Assembly: GCF_002902905.1 (NCBI RefSeq)
Contig: NZ_CP026124.1
Location: 1,302,001 to 1,366,000 of the forward strand
Direction of reading: 5' to 3'
DNA length: 64,000 nucleotides
DNA from: Achromobacter sp. AONIH1
GTDB taxonomy: Bacteria; Pseudomonadota; Gammaproteobacteria; Burkholderiales; Burkholderiaceae_B
Part shown: one piece after another, positions 45,228-55,166 of the stretch
Layout: the number at the start of each line of letters is the position of its first letter
How positions within the stretch are numbered: position 1 is the stretch's first letter
The notes under the pieces: generated by a model
What the model saw: the letters and a program-made list of their open reading frames with translations, nothing else
Told to the model about the DNA's origin: nothing
Database searches by the model: none
Made by a program: the position numbers and the translations under genes

Positions 45228-46163
<936 letters not shown>

Positions 46164-46215
46164 GCTGCGTTCCCCCCGGAACCTGGGCCGGGCGCCGTGG
46201 CGCCCGGCGCCCGCC

Positions 46216-47787
46216 TTACGGCTTCTCGATGTTCCACGTGACCGGGACGCCGGCCTTGATCAGCTCGGTGCCCTTCAGGCCGCGCGTGGCGTACACGGGC
46301 TTGAACTCGCCCCACATCACGTAGGGCACGGTCTGGTAGGCGCGTTCCTGGATGCGGGCCGCCAGCTCCTTGCGCTTGCCCGCGTCGGTCTCGCGGATCC
46401 AGGCGGTGCGCAGTTCGTCCAGCTCCTTGTTGCAGGGCCAGCCCGGCAGGCTGTTGCCGCAGGCGGCCGACAGCCAGGGGTTGGTGACCGGCGTGCTGGC
46501 GTCGTAGTAGCCGCCCCAGGTCAGGAACAGGTTCCAGCCGCCCTGCGCGGGCGGATCCTTCTTCAGCCGGCGCGCGGCCAGCGAGGCCCAGTCCATGGAT
46601 TGCAGGTCGACGTTGACGCCGGCCTTCTTCAGGTTCTGCGACAGCACCATCACGGCGGGCGCGCTCAGGTGGTCGGTGGGGTACAGCAGCACCACCTTCT
46701 CGCCCTTGTAGCCGGCTTCCTGCAGCAGCTGCCTGGCGCGCGCCGGGTCCGGTTTGGCGTAGGGCGCGGCGCCGGCGTCGGTGGCCAGGGGCGAACCGCA
46801 GATGTACAGCGTGGCGCAGTAGTCGACGCGGTACTTGTCGGGGTAGCCCATGGCGGCCAGCATCTGCTTCTGGTTCACCAGGTAGTACAGCGCCTGGCGC
46901 GCGCGGGCGTCGTTGAAGGGCGGATGCAGCGCGTTCAGCACCACCATGCCCTGCGAGGCCACCGAGGTGTCCAGCTTGATGTCGGGATTGCTTTCCAGCA
47001 CCGGCAGGAAGTCGGGCGTGACCTGCTCGATCATGTCCACCTCGCCGTTCATCAGCGCGGCGGTGGCGGTGTTGCCGTCGGGAATGTAGACCCATTCGAC
47101 GCGGTCCACCTTGACGATCTTGCCGCCAGCCAGGCCGTCCGCCGGCTCGGCGCGCGGCACGTAGGCCGGGTTCTTCACGTACACGACCTTGTTTCCGGGC
47201 ACCCATTCATCGCGTTTGAACAGGAACGGGCCGGAGCCCACCATTTCCGTGATCTGCGTACTCGGGTCCGTGGCGGCGATGCGCTTGGGCATGATGAAGG
47301 GCGGCAGGCCGGACGGTTTGGACAAGGCCTCCAGCACCAGGCCAAAGGGTTCCTTGAGCGTCAGCGTGAAGGTCTCCGGACCGGTGGCGGCCAGCTCGGC
47401 GCCGGCCGCGAACATGGCCTGGCCCAGCGTGTCCTTCTTGCCCCAGCGCTGGATCGAGGCCACACAGTCCTCGGCCGTGACCGGCGCGCCGTCGCTGAAC
47501 TTCAGGCCCGGGCGCAGCGTGAAGCTCCAGCGCTTGCCGTCTTCCGAGGCCTGCCAGCTGTCCACCATCTGCGGCTTGACCTGGCCCTTGCTGTCCTGCG
47601 CGAACAGCATGTCGAACACCATGTAGCCGTGGTTGCGCGTGATGTAGGCGGTGTTGAAGAGCGGGTCCAGCGTCTTCAGGTCGGCGTGCGGCACCAGCCG
47701 CAGGGTCTTGTCCTGGGCGTGCGCGCCGGTGACGGCGCCCAGCGCCAGCAGCGCCGCCGTGGCCAGCAGGCTGAAACGTTTGATCAT
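46216..47787 (-). CDS. Dipeptide ABC transporter substrate-binding protein
   Basis: A 523-residue periplasmic binding protein with a signal peptide ending in GAHAQ. SBP_bac_5 features are RLVPHADLKTLDPLFNTAY, FTLRPGLKFSDGAPVTAED, MVGSGPFLFKRDEW and NALHPPFNDARARQALYY. The ATG at 47787 is preferred over the one two codons upstream because AGGGG lies at a proper distance only for the downstream Met. It feeds the Dpp-like permeases that follow. Confidence 0.94.
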   Translation of the reverse strand: MIKRFSLLATAALLALGAVTGAHAQDKTLRLVPHADLKTLDPLFNTAYITRNHGYMVFDMLFAQDSKGQVKPQMVDSWQASEDGKRWSFTLRPGLKFSDGAPVTAEDCVASIQRWGKKDTLGQAMFAAGAELAATGPETFTLTLKEPFGLVLEALSKPSGLPPFIMPKRIAATDPSTQITEMVGSGPFLFKRDEWVPGNKVVYVKNPAYVPRAEPADGLAGGKIVKVDRVEWVYIPDGNTATAALMNGEVDMIEQVTPDFLPVLESNPDIKLDTSVASQGMVVLNALHPPFNDARARQALYYLVNQKQMLAAMGYPDKYRVDYCATLYICGSPLATDAGAAPYAKPDPARARQLLQEAGYKGEKVVLLYPTDHLSAPAVMVLSQNLKKAGVNVDLQSMDWASLAARRLKKDPPAQGGWNLFLTWGGYYDASTPVTNPWLSAACGNSLPGWPCNKELDELRTAWIRETDAGKRKELAARIQERAYQTVPYVMWGEFKPVYATRGLKGTELIKAGVPVTWNIEKP

Positions 47788-47860
47788 GGTCATCCCCTAG
47801 TATTGTGTGTCGTGGTCTTGCTTGCGGCGCGGTCTCTGCGGACCGCGCCGTCATGTCATG

Positions 47861-49306
47861 TCAGGCCGTCAGCGGCCATTTCGGCCGCCGCACCTTGCGG
47901 TAGGGCAGACTGTTGTAGTCCTGCGTGATGGCGCCGGGCGTCGCGACGTAGATGACGTGCTTGGCCACCTGCGAGTACGAGGCGTAGAAGTGCTGCGAGG
48001 ACTTGACCACGATGAGCTTCATCGCGGCCAGGTCGATGCCGAACTGCGTGAACATGTCCGTGCCCATGGCCTGGGTGCGCAGCGAGGTCAGCGCCAGCAC
48101 CACGCCGCCCGTGCGCAGGATGGCCACGTCGCCCAGCAGCGCCGGCGTGTTGGACAGCCCCGTCATGACGGCCTCGCGCTTGAGCGCCAGCACCGTGCAG
48201 CGCAGGTCCAGCGGCTGGCCCGACACGGGCGCGACCTTGCCGCCCACGCGCAGCTGCACCTCGGCGCCCTCGCCCGCCTCGAAACAGAGCTGCACGGAGA
48301 CCGGATCCCAGAACGGACCCATCGCCACGTCTTCGATGCCGCGCGCCAGCACGCGTTCCAGGATGAACGTGGCGTCGCTGGGCGCGCCGCCGCCGGCGTT
48401 GTCCGCCGAATCGGCCAGCACCACCGGGAAGGCGCCGTGCGCCAGGGCCTGGTCCAGCGCCTCGTCGGTGGGCGGATAGGCCGGCGACAGCTGTTCGCGA
48501 AAACCGATGATCTCCTGGCCCAGCTCGCGCGCCAGCGCCTCGGCCCGCCCCGGATCGCCATCGGTATAGACCAGCACCTTGGCGCCCATGTCGGCGGTGT
48601 CGCCCCAGGGGAAGCCATGGGCGATCGAGATCGACAGCACGCCGTTCTTGCCTTCCATCGCCATCAGCTTGTCGACGAAGCCGCGCATCGGTTCGCGGCT
48701 GGTGTGCATGACCGAGATGAGCTGGCAATCGAACACGCCGCGCGTCGGCCGGATGCGACCCTCGGCCTTGGCCACGCACAGGTCGACCAGCTCATAGGCG
48801 CGGTCCAGGATGTCGGTATGGGGGTATTCCTTGTAGCAGACGATGAGGTCGGCGGATTCCATCATGGTCGCGGTCAGATGGCAGTGCGGATCCAGTTCCG
48901 CGCCGATCACCGTGTCCGGGCCGACGATCTCGCGCGCGCGGCGCAGCAGGTCGCCCTCGCAATCGTCGTAGCCGTCGGCCACCATCGCGCCGTGCAGGCC
49001 GAACAGCGCCACGTCCACGGGGCCGGCGTTGCGCAGGTCCTGCAGCAGCTCGTCGCGCAGCGTTTCATAGGCGTGGCGAGTGGTGATGCCGGCCGGCATG
49101 GCGGCGGCGGTCAGGCCTTCGACCAGCGTCCAGTCCTTGCCCTTGGCGCGCTGCCGCGCCGCCCACAGCGGACCGGCATACATCTGCATGCGGTCCGGAT
49201 GCTGGCCGGCCGGGTAATAGCCGCGCGCGCGGTAGGCGCCCAGGCCGGTGGGGATGGGGGAAAAGGTATTGGTTTCGGTTGCCAGGGAACCGGAAAAGAT
49301 CTTCAT
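47861..49306 (-). CDS. M81 family metallopeptidase (MlrC/microcystinase C-like)
   Basis: A 481-residue protein of the DUF1485/M81 family, whose founder MlrC degrades linearised microcystin, a peptide with D-amino acids. Features are the start MKIFSGSLATETNTFSP, ALFGLHGAMVADGYDDCEGD, the metal-site region GAELDPHCHL, HTDILDRAYE, and DSADNAGGGAPSDAT. It lies between the binding protein and RidA in an operon with other D-amino-acid enzymes, so a peptidase acting on D-residue-containing peptides is likely. Natural substrate unknown. Confidence 0.9.
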   Translation of the reverse strand: MKIFSGSLATETNTFSPIPTGLGAYRARGYYPAGQHPDRMQMYAGPLWAARQRAKGKDWTLVEGLTAAAMPAGITTRHAYETLRDELLQDLRNAGPVDVALFGLHGAMVADGYDDCEGDLLRRAREIVGPDTVIGAELDPHCHLTATMMESADLIVCYKEYPHTDILDRAYELVDLCVAKAEGRIRPTRGVFDCQLISVMHTSREPMRGFVDKLMAMEGKNGVLSISIAHGFPWGDTADMGAKVLVYTDGDPGRAEALARELGQEIIGFREQLSPAYPPTDEALDQALAHGAFPVVLADSADNAGGGAPSDATFILERVLARGIEDVAMGPFWDPVSVQLCFEAGEGAEVQLRVGGKVAPVSGQPLDLRCTVLALKREAVMTGLSNTPALLGDVAILRTGGVVLALTSLRTQAMGTDMFTQFGIDLAAMKLIVVKSSQHFYASYSQVAKHVIYVATPGAITQDYNSLPYRKVRRPKWPLTA

Positions 49307-49375
49307 GCTGCCACTCCATGTCGAGCGTTTGCAGGGTGCGCGAGGCCGGCGCGCGTGGGATTGCTTGCGGGGAAA

Positions 49376-49753
49376 TCAGGTCCGGTCGCCGACCCAGGCC
49401 TGCACTTCGATCTCCACGTCCACTTCCAGCGCCAGCCGTGCCTCCACCGTGGAGCGCGTCGGGAAGTCGGCCGGGAAATGCTCTCGGTAGGCTTCGTTGA
49501 AATCGGCGAATTGCGCCAGGTCGGCCAGCCAGACGGTCACGCGCACCACGTCGGCCAGGCTGGCATTGGCCAGCGCCAGCGTGTCCTTGATGCGGGCGAT
49601 GGCCGCGTGGGTCTGTTCGCGGATGTCGCCGCGCACGACCTTGCCGTCGGCATCCATCGGGATCTGGCCAGACAGGAACAGGAAGCCGCCGGCGCGGGTG
49701 GCGCGCGAGAACGGCAGCGGCAGGGTGCTGGGATAACGGGTGATGGCGGTCAT
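49376..49753 (-). CDS. RidA family enamine/imine deaminase
   Basis: RidA-type proteins hydrolyse reactive 2-imino acids released by amino-acid oxidases or dehydratases. The 125-residue protein has the YjgF fold signature FLFLSGQIPMDADGKVV, a central LADVVRVTVWLADL and the C-terminal RSTVEARLALEVDVEIEVQA with the substrate-binding Arg. It lies directly after the FAD amino-acid oxidoreductase, whose imino product it would clear. Confidence 0.93.
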   Translation of the reverse strand: MTAITRYPSTLPLPFSRATRAGGFLFLSGQIPMDADGKVVRGDIREQTHAAIARIKDTLALANASLADVVRVTVWLADLAQFADFNEAYREHFPADFPTRSTVEARLALEVDVEIEVQAWVGDRT

Positions 49754-49788
49754 GGGGACTTCCGGAAAACGGGTGGAATGAAAGAGGA

Positions 49789-50925
49789 TCAGCGCAGGCG
49801 GCCCGGGCGCATGGCCCGGGCGTCGACGCCATGCGCGCGCAGCGCGTCGGGCACTGGCTGGCGCTCGACCAGCGCGGCCGCCAGTTCCGAGGCCGCGGCG
49901 GCGGTCTGGATGCCGTAGCCGCCCTGCGCCGCCAGCCAGAAGAAGGCCGGCGCGGCCTCGTCCCAGCCAACCACGAAGTCGCCGTCGCGCACGAAGGAGC
50001 GCAGGCCGGCCCAGGTGTGCTTGGGGCGCCGTATCGTCAGCGAGGTAGCTTCCTCGATGCGGTAGATGCCGGTGGCCACGTCCAGTTCCTCCGGCGCCAC
50101 GTCGTGCGCCTCGACCGGATCCGCGTTGGCCGGCGAGCCCAGCAGCTGACCGGCGTCGGGCTTGAAGTAATAGCTTTCGTCGACGCCCACCACCGCCGGC
50201 CAGGCGGAGAAATCCACGTCGGGCGGACCGTTGAAGGTGAAGGCGGTGCGGCGGCAGGGCTGCAGGCCGACCGGCGCGGCGGCGCACAGCGCGGCCACGT
50301 GATCGGCCCAGGCGCCGGCCGCGTTGATGATGGCGCGCGCGCGCAGCGTGGCGCCGTCGGCCAGCGTCAGCGTCCAGACGCCGTCGGCATGGCTGGCCGC
50401 GCGCAGCTCGGCATTGGCGCGCAGGGTGGCGCCGCGCGCCCGCATGCCGCGCAGGAAGCCCTGGTGCAGGCCGTGCACGTCGATGTCGCGCGCGTCCGGC
50501 TCCTCCAGCGCGCCGCACAGCTGCTCGGCGCGCAGGCAGGGCACGCGCGCGGCGGCGGCCTGCGGTTCGATCAGGCGGACGTTGTCGGAATGCCGGCGGA
50601 ATTCGTCATAGGTCTGTTGCAGCAGGTCGCGCTGTTCGGCGGTGGCCACGTACAGCACGCCGCGCGGGTGCAGCAGCGGATGTTCGGTGAAGCCCTCGGG
50701 CGGATTCTCGTAGAACGCGCGGCTGGCGCGGGTCAGCGCCTGGATCTGCGGCGTGCCATAGGTTTCCATGAACATGGCCGCCGAGCGGCCGGTCGAGTGG
50801 TAGCCGGGCTGCGCCTCGCGCTCCAGCACGATCACGCTGGCATGCGCGCTCAGGCGATAGGCCACGGAAGCGCCGGCGATGCCGGCGCCGATCACTGCAT
50901 AGTCCGAAATGAGGTCTGGGTTCAT
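49789..50925 (-). CDS. FAD-dependent amino-acid oxidoreductase (DAO family, D-amino-acid dehydrogenase-like)
   Basis: A 378-residue flavoprotein of the DAO superfamily: Rossmann start YAVIGAGIAGASVAYRLS, the GYHSTGRSAAMF flavin segment, INAAGAWADHVAAL, and the C-terminal AAQGGYGIQTAAAASELAA. It probably oxidises D-amino acids released from imported peptides. The first gene of the operon; the Met at 50925 is used because the upstream 21 residues are not family-like and lie in the AT-rich promoter. Confidence 0.9.
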   Translation of the reverse strand: MNPDLISDYAVIGAGIAGASVAYRLSAHASVIVLEREAQPGYHSTGRSAAMFMETYGTPQIQALTRASRAFYENPPEGFTEHPLLHPRGVLYVATAEQRDLLQQTYDEFRRHSDNVRLIEPQAAAARVPCLRAEQLCGALEEPDARDIDVHGLHQGFLRGMRARGATLRANAELRAASHADGVWTLTLADGATLRARAIINAAGAWADHVAALCAAAPVGLQPCRRTAFTFNGPPDVDFSAWPAVVGVDESYYFKPDAGQLLGSPANADPVEAHDVAPEELDVATGIYRIEEATSLTIRRPKHTWAGLRSFVRDGDFVVGWDEAAPAFFWLAAQGGYGIQTAAAASELAAALVERQPVPDALRAHGVDARAMRPGRLR

Positions 50926-50953
50926 CGCTGCGTCGAAGAGAATTCTATTATTT

Positions 50954-50976
50954 GATAATTCTCGAATACGATAATT
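50954..50976. promoter_or_regulatory. AT-rich promoter region with GATAATT repeats
   Basis: GATAATT occurs at 50954-50960 and 50970-50976 (16-base spacing) in an AT-rich patch between the divergent D-amino-acid operon and the spermidine-synthase-like gene. On the minus strand a TAGAAT -10-like hexamer lies at 50942-50947. It probably holds the operon promoter and regulator sites. Confidence 0.4.
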
Positions 50977-51102
50977 AGATGGTGGCACGGAGGTAATAGG
51001 GGGTTGTACGGATGGCGCGGCCGTGCCTTCGCCGCCCCGCCAACCGCCCGGGCGCGCGCGGTGCTATCGTTCGCCCGTCTTTCCGCAACGCCGCGCCGCT
51101 TC

Positions 51103-51876
51103 ATGTCCGACCATCCCGCCGCTTCCGCCCCGCCGTCCTCCATTCCCGACAGCGAGTCGCGACCCTTCGTGCGCGACGTGGGCGACCGGCGCTCGCTGCA
51201 TTTTTCCGAGCAGGTCATCCAGAGCAGCATGTCGCTGCTGAACCCGGACGCGCTGGAGCTGGAGTACACGCGCATGATGATGGGCTTCTTGCTGTTCAAC
51301 CCGGAGCCCGACCGCATCGTGATGGTGGGCCTGGGCGGCGGCTCGCTGGCGAAGTTCTGCCATCGGCACCTGCCGCGTTCGCAGGTCGAGGCGCTGGAGA
51401 TCAATCCGGCGGTCATTGCGCTGCGCGGCGATTTCATGGTGCCGCCGGACGACGAACGTTTCCGCGTCATCGCCTGCGACGCGGCCGAATTCCTGGGCGG
51501 CGCGTCGGACCACGCCGACGTGATCCTGCTCGACGGCTTCGGCGACCAGGGCATGCCCGACGCGCTGTGCTCGGAGGCGTTCTATGCCGATTGCCTGCGC
51601 GCCTTGCGCGACGACGGCCTGCTGGTGATCAACTTCCACGTCAATCATCCGCTCTACCATGAGTACCTGGCCCGCGTGCGCGAGTCCTTCGGCGCGGCGA
51701 TGTTCGAGGTGGTGGACGACGACATGACCAACAGCATCGTGTTCGCCTGCAAGGGCGATCTGCTGGACGATCCGGCGTCGGCGCGGCTGCGTCGGCCCGA
51801 GGCGCTGTCCAAGGATGCATGGCGTCAGTTGATGCCGACCTTGCGCGTCATCGGCGCGACGCTGACGCTGCGCTAG
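51103..51876 (+). CDS. Spermidine synthase-fold methyltransferase-like protein
   Basis: A 257-residue class I SAM-fold protein of the spermidine-synthase-like group: MVGLGGGSLAKFCHRHLPRS (glycine-rich nucleotide loop), VEALEINPAVIAL (acidic residue at strand 2), IACDAAEFLG, and VILLDGFGDQGMPDAL in place of the DxxDPxGP motif of true aminopropyltransferases. Because that motif is altered, polyamine synthesis is uncertain. It is a single gene with its own likely promoter. Confidence 0.78.
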   Translation: MSDHPAASAPPSSIPDSESRPFVRDVGDRRSLHFSEQVIQSSMSLLNPDALELEYTRMMMGFLLFNPEPDRIVMVGLGGGSLAKFCHRHLPRSQVEALEINPAVIALRGDFMVPPDDERFRVIACDAAEFLGGASDHADVILLDGFGDQGMPDALCSEAFYADCLRALRDDGLLVINFHVNHPLYHEYLARVRESFGAAMFEVVDDDMTNSIVFACKGDLLDDPASARLRRPEALSKDAWRQLMPTLRVIGATLTLR

Positions 51877-51885
51877 ACGAGCCCA

Positions 51886-51917
51886 CCGTCGGCCGGCGCG
51901 GGAAGTTGGGCCGACGG
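51886..51917 (+). terminator. Hairpin after the spermidine-synthase-like gene
   Basis: CCGTCGGCC (51886-51894) pairs with GGCCGACGG (51909-51917). No T run follows, so termination is uncertain. Confidence 0.35.
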
Positions 51918-52190
51918 CGCGTCTGCGGCTTGCCGTGGCCGCGACCCGGCCGGTCGCGATTTCGGACTATTCCCATTTCCGCATTCCCTGGCGGTCGCTA
52001 GAGTGGCCGCCAGCGGTTGCGCGTTTCCGCGTGGCGCGAACCGGCAAGGGCTTGATTCCTGAAAAATGACGCCAAAGGGTCCGTCACTTCAAATTATTTA
52101 AGTTGTTAAAAGTTGTATATATTGCGGCTTCGATAAATGTCACGCAAGCGGCCCGGTTAGAGGCCTAGGGAAATTCTCAGGAGAAGCTTG
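51918..52190. other. Gene-free leader region of the CsgG-like operon
   Basis: No gene is seen. The part from 52080 to 52135 is clearly AT-rich (runs around ATTATTTAAG and TATATATTG) and is the likely promoter. No -35/-10 pair with proper spacing was convincing. Confidence 0.45.
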
Positions 52191-52868
52191 ATGTTCGGTA
52201 CGGTAGTGAAAGCAGGAACGCTGGCCCTGGTGTCGGTGTTGATGGCGGGTTGCGCAACGGAGCGGTCGAAGTCCGTCGCCGTGCCCGCGACGGTGGCGGC
52301 AAGCACGCCTTACCAGGGCCCGCGCAGCCCGATTTCCGTGGGCAAGTTCGACAACCGCACGGACTTCCTGCGCGGCGTGTTCTCCGACGGCGTGGATCGC
52401 CTCGGCGGCCAGGCCAAGACCATCCTGACCAGCCATCTGCAGCGCACCGGCCGCTTCCAGGTCATGGATCGCCAGAACCTGTCCGAGATCGCCCAGGAAG
52501 CCGCTTTCAACAAGCAGGCCAACAAGATCAAGGGCGCGCGTTACGTCGTCACCGGCGACGTCACGGCCTTCGGCCGCAAGGTGACCGGCGACCAGCAGCT
52601 GTTCGGCATCCTGGGGCGCGGCAAGGAGCAGGTGGCCTACGCCAAGGTCGATCTCAACGTCGTCGACGTGACCAGCTCCGAAGTCGTCTATTCCGCATCG
52701 GGCGCGGGCGAGTACAGCTTGTCCAACCGTGAAGTGATCGGCTTCGGCGGCTCGGCCGGCTACGACTCCACGCTCAACGGCAAGGTGCTGGACCTGGCCA
52801 TCCGCGAAGCGGTGGATCGCCTGGTCGACGGCATCACGCAAGGCGCCTGGGCGCCCACCGCCAACTAA
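52191..52868 (+). CDS. CsgG/HfaB-family outer-membrane lipoprotein
   Basis: A 225-residue lipoprotein with a lipobox (LMAGCATE) and a CsgG-like domain: SVGKFDNRTDFLRGVFSDG, LQRTGRFQVMDRQNLSEI, GARYVVTGDVTAFG, VDLNVVDVTSSEVVYSASG. CsgG forms the curli export pore; shorter homologues like this one occur with DUF4810 and GNA1162 genes, not with curlin. It starts at ATG 52191 with an AGGAG site and heads a three-gene lipoprotein operon. Confidence 0.88.
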   Translation: MFGTVVKAGTLALVSVLMAGCATERSKSVAVPATVAASTPYQGPRSPISVGKFDNRTDFLRGVFSDGVDRLGGQAKTILTSHLQRTGRFQVMDRQNLSEIAQEAAFNKQANKIKGARYVVTGDVTAFGRKVTGDQQLFGILGRGKEQVAYAKVDLNVVDVTSSEVVYSASGAGEYSLSNREVIGFGGSAGYDSTLNGKVLDLAIREAVDRLVDGITQGAWAPTAN

Positions 52869-52882
52869 AAGGGGAATCCATC

Positions 52883-53398
52883 ATGATGAAGACGATGGCG
52901 CAGCCGCGCCGGACGGCGTTCGCCCGTACGGGTCGCGCGCTGGCGATCACGGCATTGGCCGGCCTGCTGGGCGCTTGCGCGCAGCAGCCCAAGAGCCTGT
53001 ACACCTGGGAAGGCTATCAACCCACCGTGTACGCCTACCTGAAGGAAGACGGCAACGATTACGCCGTGCAAGCGCAGACGCTGGAAAAGAGCGTCGAGAA
53101 GGCGCGCGCCACCAACCGCGAACTGCCTCCCGGCTTTCGCGCGCACCTGGGCATGCTGTACCTGAAGATGGGCGACGGCGAAAAGGGCGTCGAGCAGCTG
53201 CAGGGCGAAAAGCAGGCCTTTCCCGAATCCACGCCGTTCATGGACTTCCTGATGCGCAACGCGGGCAAGTCCGCCGCCGCGCCGCAAGCGCAGGCCGCAA
53301 CGCCTGCCGCCGAATCCGTCGCCAGGAACGAGCCGGGCGCCAAGTCCGAACCCGCCGCCCAGACCGAGCCGGCCGCGCCGAAGAAGAAGGGGAACTGA
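52883..53398 (+). CDS. DUF4810 family lipoprotein
   Basis: A 171-residue lipoprotein with a lipobox LLGACAQQ and the DUF4810 core (SLYTWEGYQPTVYAYLKEDG, PPGFRAHLGMLYLKMGDGEKG). The C-terminal 45 residues are Ala/Pro/Lys rich and low-complexity. It always accompanies CsgG-like and GNA1162-like genes in this arrangement; function unknown. Starts 14 bases after the CsgG-like stop. Confidence 0.85.
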   Translation: MMKTMAQPRRTAFARTGRALAITALAGLLGACAQQPKSLYTWEGYQPTVYAYLKEDGNDYAVQAQTLEKSVEKARATNRELPPGFRAHLGMLYLKMGDGEKGVEQLQGEKQAFPESTPFMDFLMRNAGKSAAAPQAQAATPAAESVARNEPGAKSEPAAQTEPAAPKKKGN

Positions 53399-53400
53399 TC

Positions 53401-54051
53401 ATGATGAAATCACTGCGCCTGGCCATGCTGGCCATCGTCGCCCTGCTCGCCGGTTGCGCCGGCCCGCAGCGCAACGTGGACTACACCGCGTTCCGTGAAA
53501 GCAAGCCGGCTTCCATCCTGGTGCTGCCGCCGCTGAACACGTCCGTCGACGTGGCCGCGTCCGCCGCCGTGCTGTCGCAAGCCACGCTGCCGCTGGCCGA
53601 GTCCGGCTACTACGTGGTGCCGGTTGCCGTCATGGAAGAGACCTTCCGCCAGAACGGCCTGACCACGCCGGATGACATCCACGCCGTGCCCGCCGCGCGC
53701 CTGCGCGAGATCTTCGGGGCCGACGCCGCCTTGTACATGACCGTCAAGGAATACGGCGCGAGCTACAAGGTGGTGTCGAGCGACGTCACCGTGTCCATCG
53801 ACGCGACGCTGCTGGACCTGCGCAGCGGCGCCAAGCTGTGGGACGGCCACCAGACCCTGAGGCAAGGCAGCAGCAGCAACAGCGGCGGCCTGATCGGCAT
53901 GCTGGTGCAGGCGGTGGTGGATCAGGTGGTCAACTCGTTGTCGGACCGCAGCTATGGCGTGGCCGGCATGACCAGCAACGCCCTGCTCAGCGCCGGCACG
54001 CAAGGCGGCATCCTGTATGGTCCGCGTTCGCCGCGCTACGCCGGGCAGTAG
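53401..54051 (+). CDS. GNA1162/DUF799 family lipoprotein
   Basis: A 216-residue lipoprotein with a lipobox LLAGCAGP and the DUF799 fold (SILVLPPLNTSVDVAASA, LAESGYYVVPVAVMEETF, DAALYMTVKEYGASYKVVSS). The Neisseria homologue GNA1162 is a surface-exposed antigen with a TolB-N-like fold. Its ATG lies 3 bases after the DUF4810 stop, completing the operon. Confidence 0.88.
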   Translation: MMKSLRLAMLAIVALLAGCAGPQRNVDYTAFRESKPASILVLPPLNTSVDVAASAAVLSQATLPLAESGYYVVPVAVMEETFRQNGLTTPDDIHAVPAARLREIFGADAALYMTVKEYGASYKVVSSDVTVSIDATLLDLRSGAKLWDGHQTLRQGSSSNSGGLIGMLVQAVVDQVVNSLSDRSYGVAGMTSNALLSAGTQGGILYGPRSPRYAGQ

Positions 54052-54057
54052 GCCCTT

Positions 54058-54139
54058 CGCCAGCGGTCGCGTGCCGCTGGCGTTTGCGGGACAGCACACC
54101 AGGCCCCGTTCGCCGTCTTGAATCGGCGCGCGGGGTTTT
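54058..54139 (+). terminator. Tandem terminator hairpins after the lipoprotein operon
   Basis: The first hairpin is CGCCAGCGG (54058-54066) with CCGCTGGCG (54074-54082) followed by TTT. A second has CCCCG (54104-54108) and CGGGG (54131-54135) arms with a longer, imperfect stem, followed by TTTT. The pair insulates the operon from the convergent EamA gene. Confidence 0.65.
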
Positions 54140-54194
54140 CTTTTGCCGGCTCGCCGCCATGCGTGGCGAATCCGGCGGTTGCCGGTGTGGTGGC

Positions 54195-55121
54195 TCAAGC
54201 CTGTCCGGCCGTCGCGGATGCCCGCGCGCGCCGCAGACGCGGCTTCCATTCGCTGACGATCACGCCCAGCACTACCAGCGCGCCGCCGACCAGCGCCAGC
54301 GGCGCCAGCCGCTCGCCGGCGATGCGGCCGAAGATGCCGGCCCATACCGGCTCGCCGGCATAGATCAGCGTGGCGCGCGCGGGATCGACCGTGCGCTGCG
54401 CCCAGTTCATGGTCAGCTGGATCAGCGCGCTGGCGCAGCCCAGCGCCACGGCCAGGCCGGTGAGCGTCCAGGAGAACGGCGGGATCTCGGTCTCGCCGGC
54501 CAGCGGCATCAGCGCGAAGGCCGCGATCGACGCGGCCGCCAGTTGCAGCACGGTGACGCGGCGCAGGTCCACGCTGCGCGCGTAATGGCTGATGAGCAGG
54601 ATCTCGGCGGCGATGGCCACCGCGCCGGCGATGGTGATGAGCTGGCCGTAGCTGAACGAGATCGAGGCGGGGTTGTTGCCGGTCAGCAGCATCAGGCCCA
54701 TGCAGGCCAGCGCCACGCCGACCCAGGTCATGGCGCGCGGCGCGCGCCGCAGCACCAGCCATTGCAGCAGCGGCACCGCCGGCACGTACAGGGCGGTGAG
54801 GAAGGCCGATTCGCTGCTGGTGATGTGCTGCAGGCCGATGGTCTGGCCGCCGTAGCCGGCCACGATGGCCAGGCCGACCGCGCCGCCGGCCCGGACTTCG
54901 CGCCAGGTGATGCCGCGCAGCGAACGCAGCGACACCAGTCCCACGGCCAGGGCCGCGGCGGCGAAGCGGCAGCCGACGAAGAACATGGGCGTGCCCGCGG
55001 TGAGCGCGTGCTGCACGGCCAGGAAGGTGCCGCCCCAGACCACGGTGATCAGGACGAGCGCGGCTTCGGGCGCCCTGCGCGCAAGCAGGGAGGGAGACGG
55101 GGGCGTGGGGGTGTTGTGCAT
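54195..55121 (-). CDS. EamA/DMT family exporter
   Basis: A 308-residue membrane protein with 10 helices in two EamA repeats (VLITVVWGGTFLAVQHAL in the first half; TLIYAGEPVWAGIFGRI near the second-repeat motif). DMT exporters of this kind often move amino acids or metabolites. It is divergent from an XRE-cupin regulator, with two palindromic sites between them, so it is probably that regulator's target. The ATG at 55121 is used; a TTG lies four codons upstream inside the operator. Confidence 0.88.
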   Translation of the reverse strand: MHNTPTPPSPSLLARRAPEAALVLITVVWGGTFLAVQHALTAGTPMFFVGCRFAAAALAVGLVSLRSLRGITWREVRAGGAVGLAIVAGYGGQTIGLQHITSSESAFLTALYVPAVPLLQWLVLRRAPRAMTWVGVALACMGLMLLTGNNPASISFSYGQLITIAGAVAIAAEILLISHYARSVDLRRVTVLQLAAASIAAFALMPLAGETEIPPFSWTLTGLAVALGCASALIQLTMNWAQRTVDPARATLIYAGEPVWAGIFGRIAGERLAPLALVGGALVVLGVIVSEWKPRLRRARASATAGQA

Positions 55122-55166
55122 GATATTGCACAATATCGGATGTGGTATTTTTGCGCAATATATTGC
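55122..55166. promoter_or_regulatory. Two palindromic operators between the EamA and XRE-cupin genes
   Basis: GATATTG-CA-CAATATC lies at 55122-55137 and GCAATATATTGC at 55155-55166. Both contain CAATAT/ATATTG half-sites, and their centres are 31 bases (three helical turns) apart. TTGCGCAA also occurs twice (55151-55158, 55175-55182). The likely ligand is the adjacent XRE-cupin protein controlling both genes. Confidence 0.6.
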
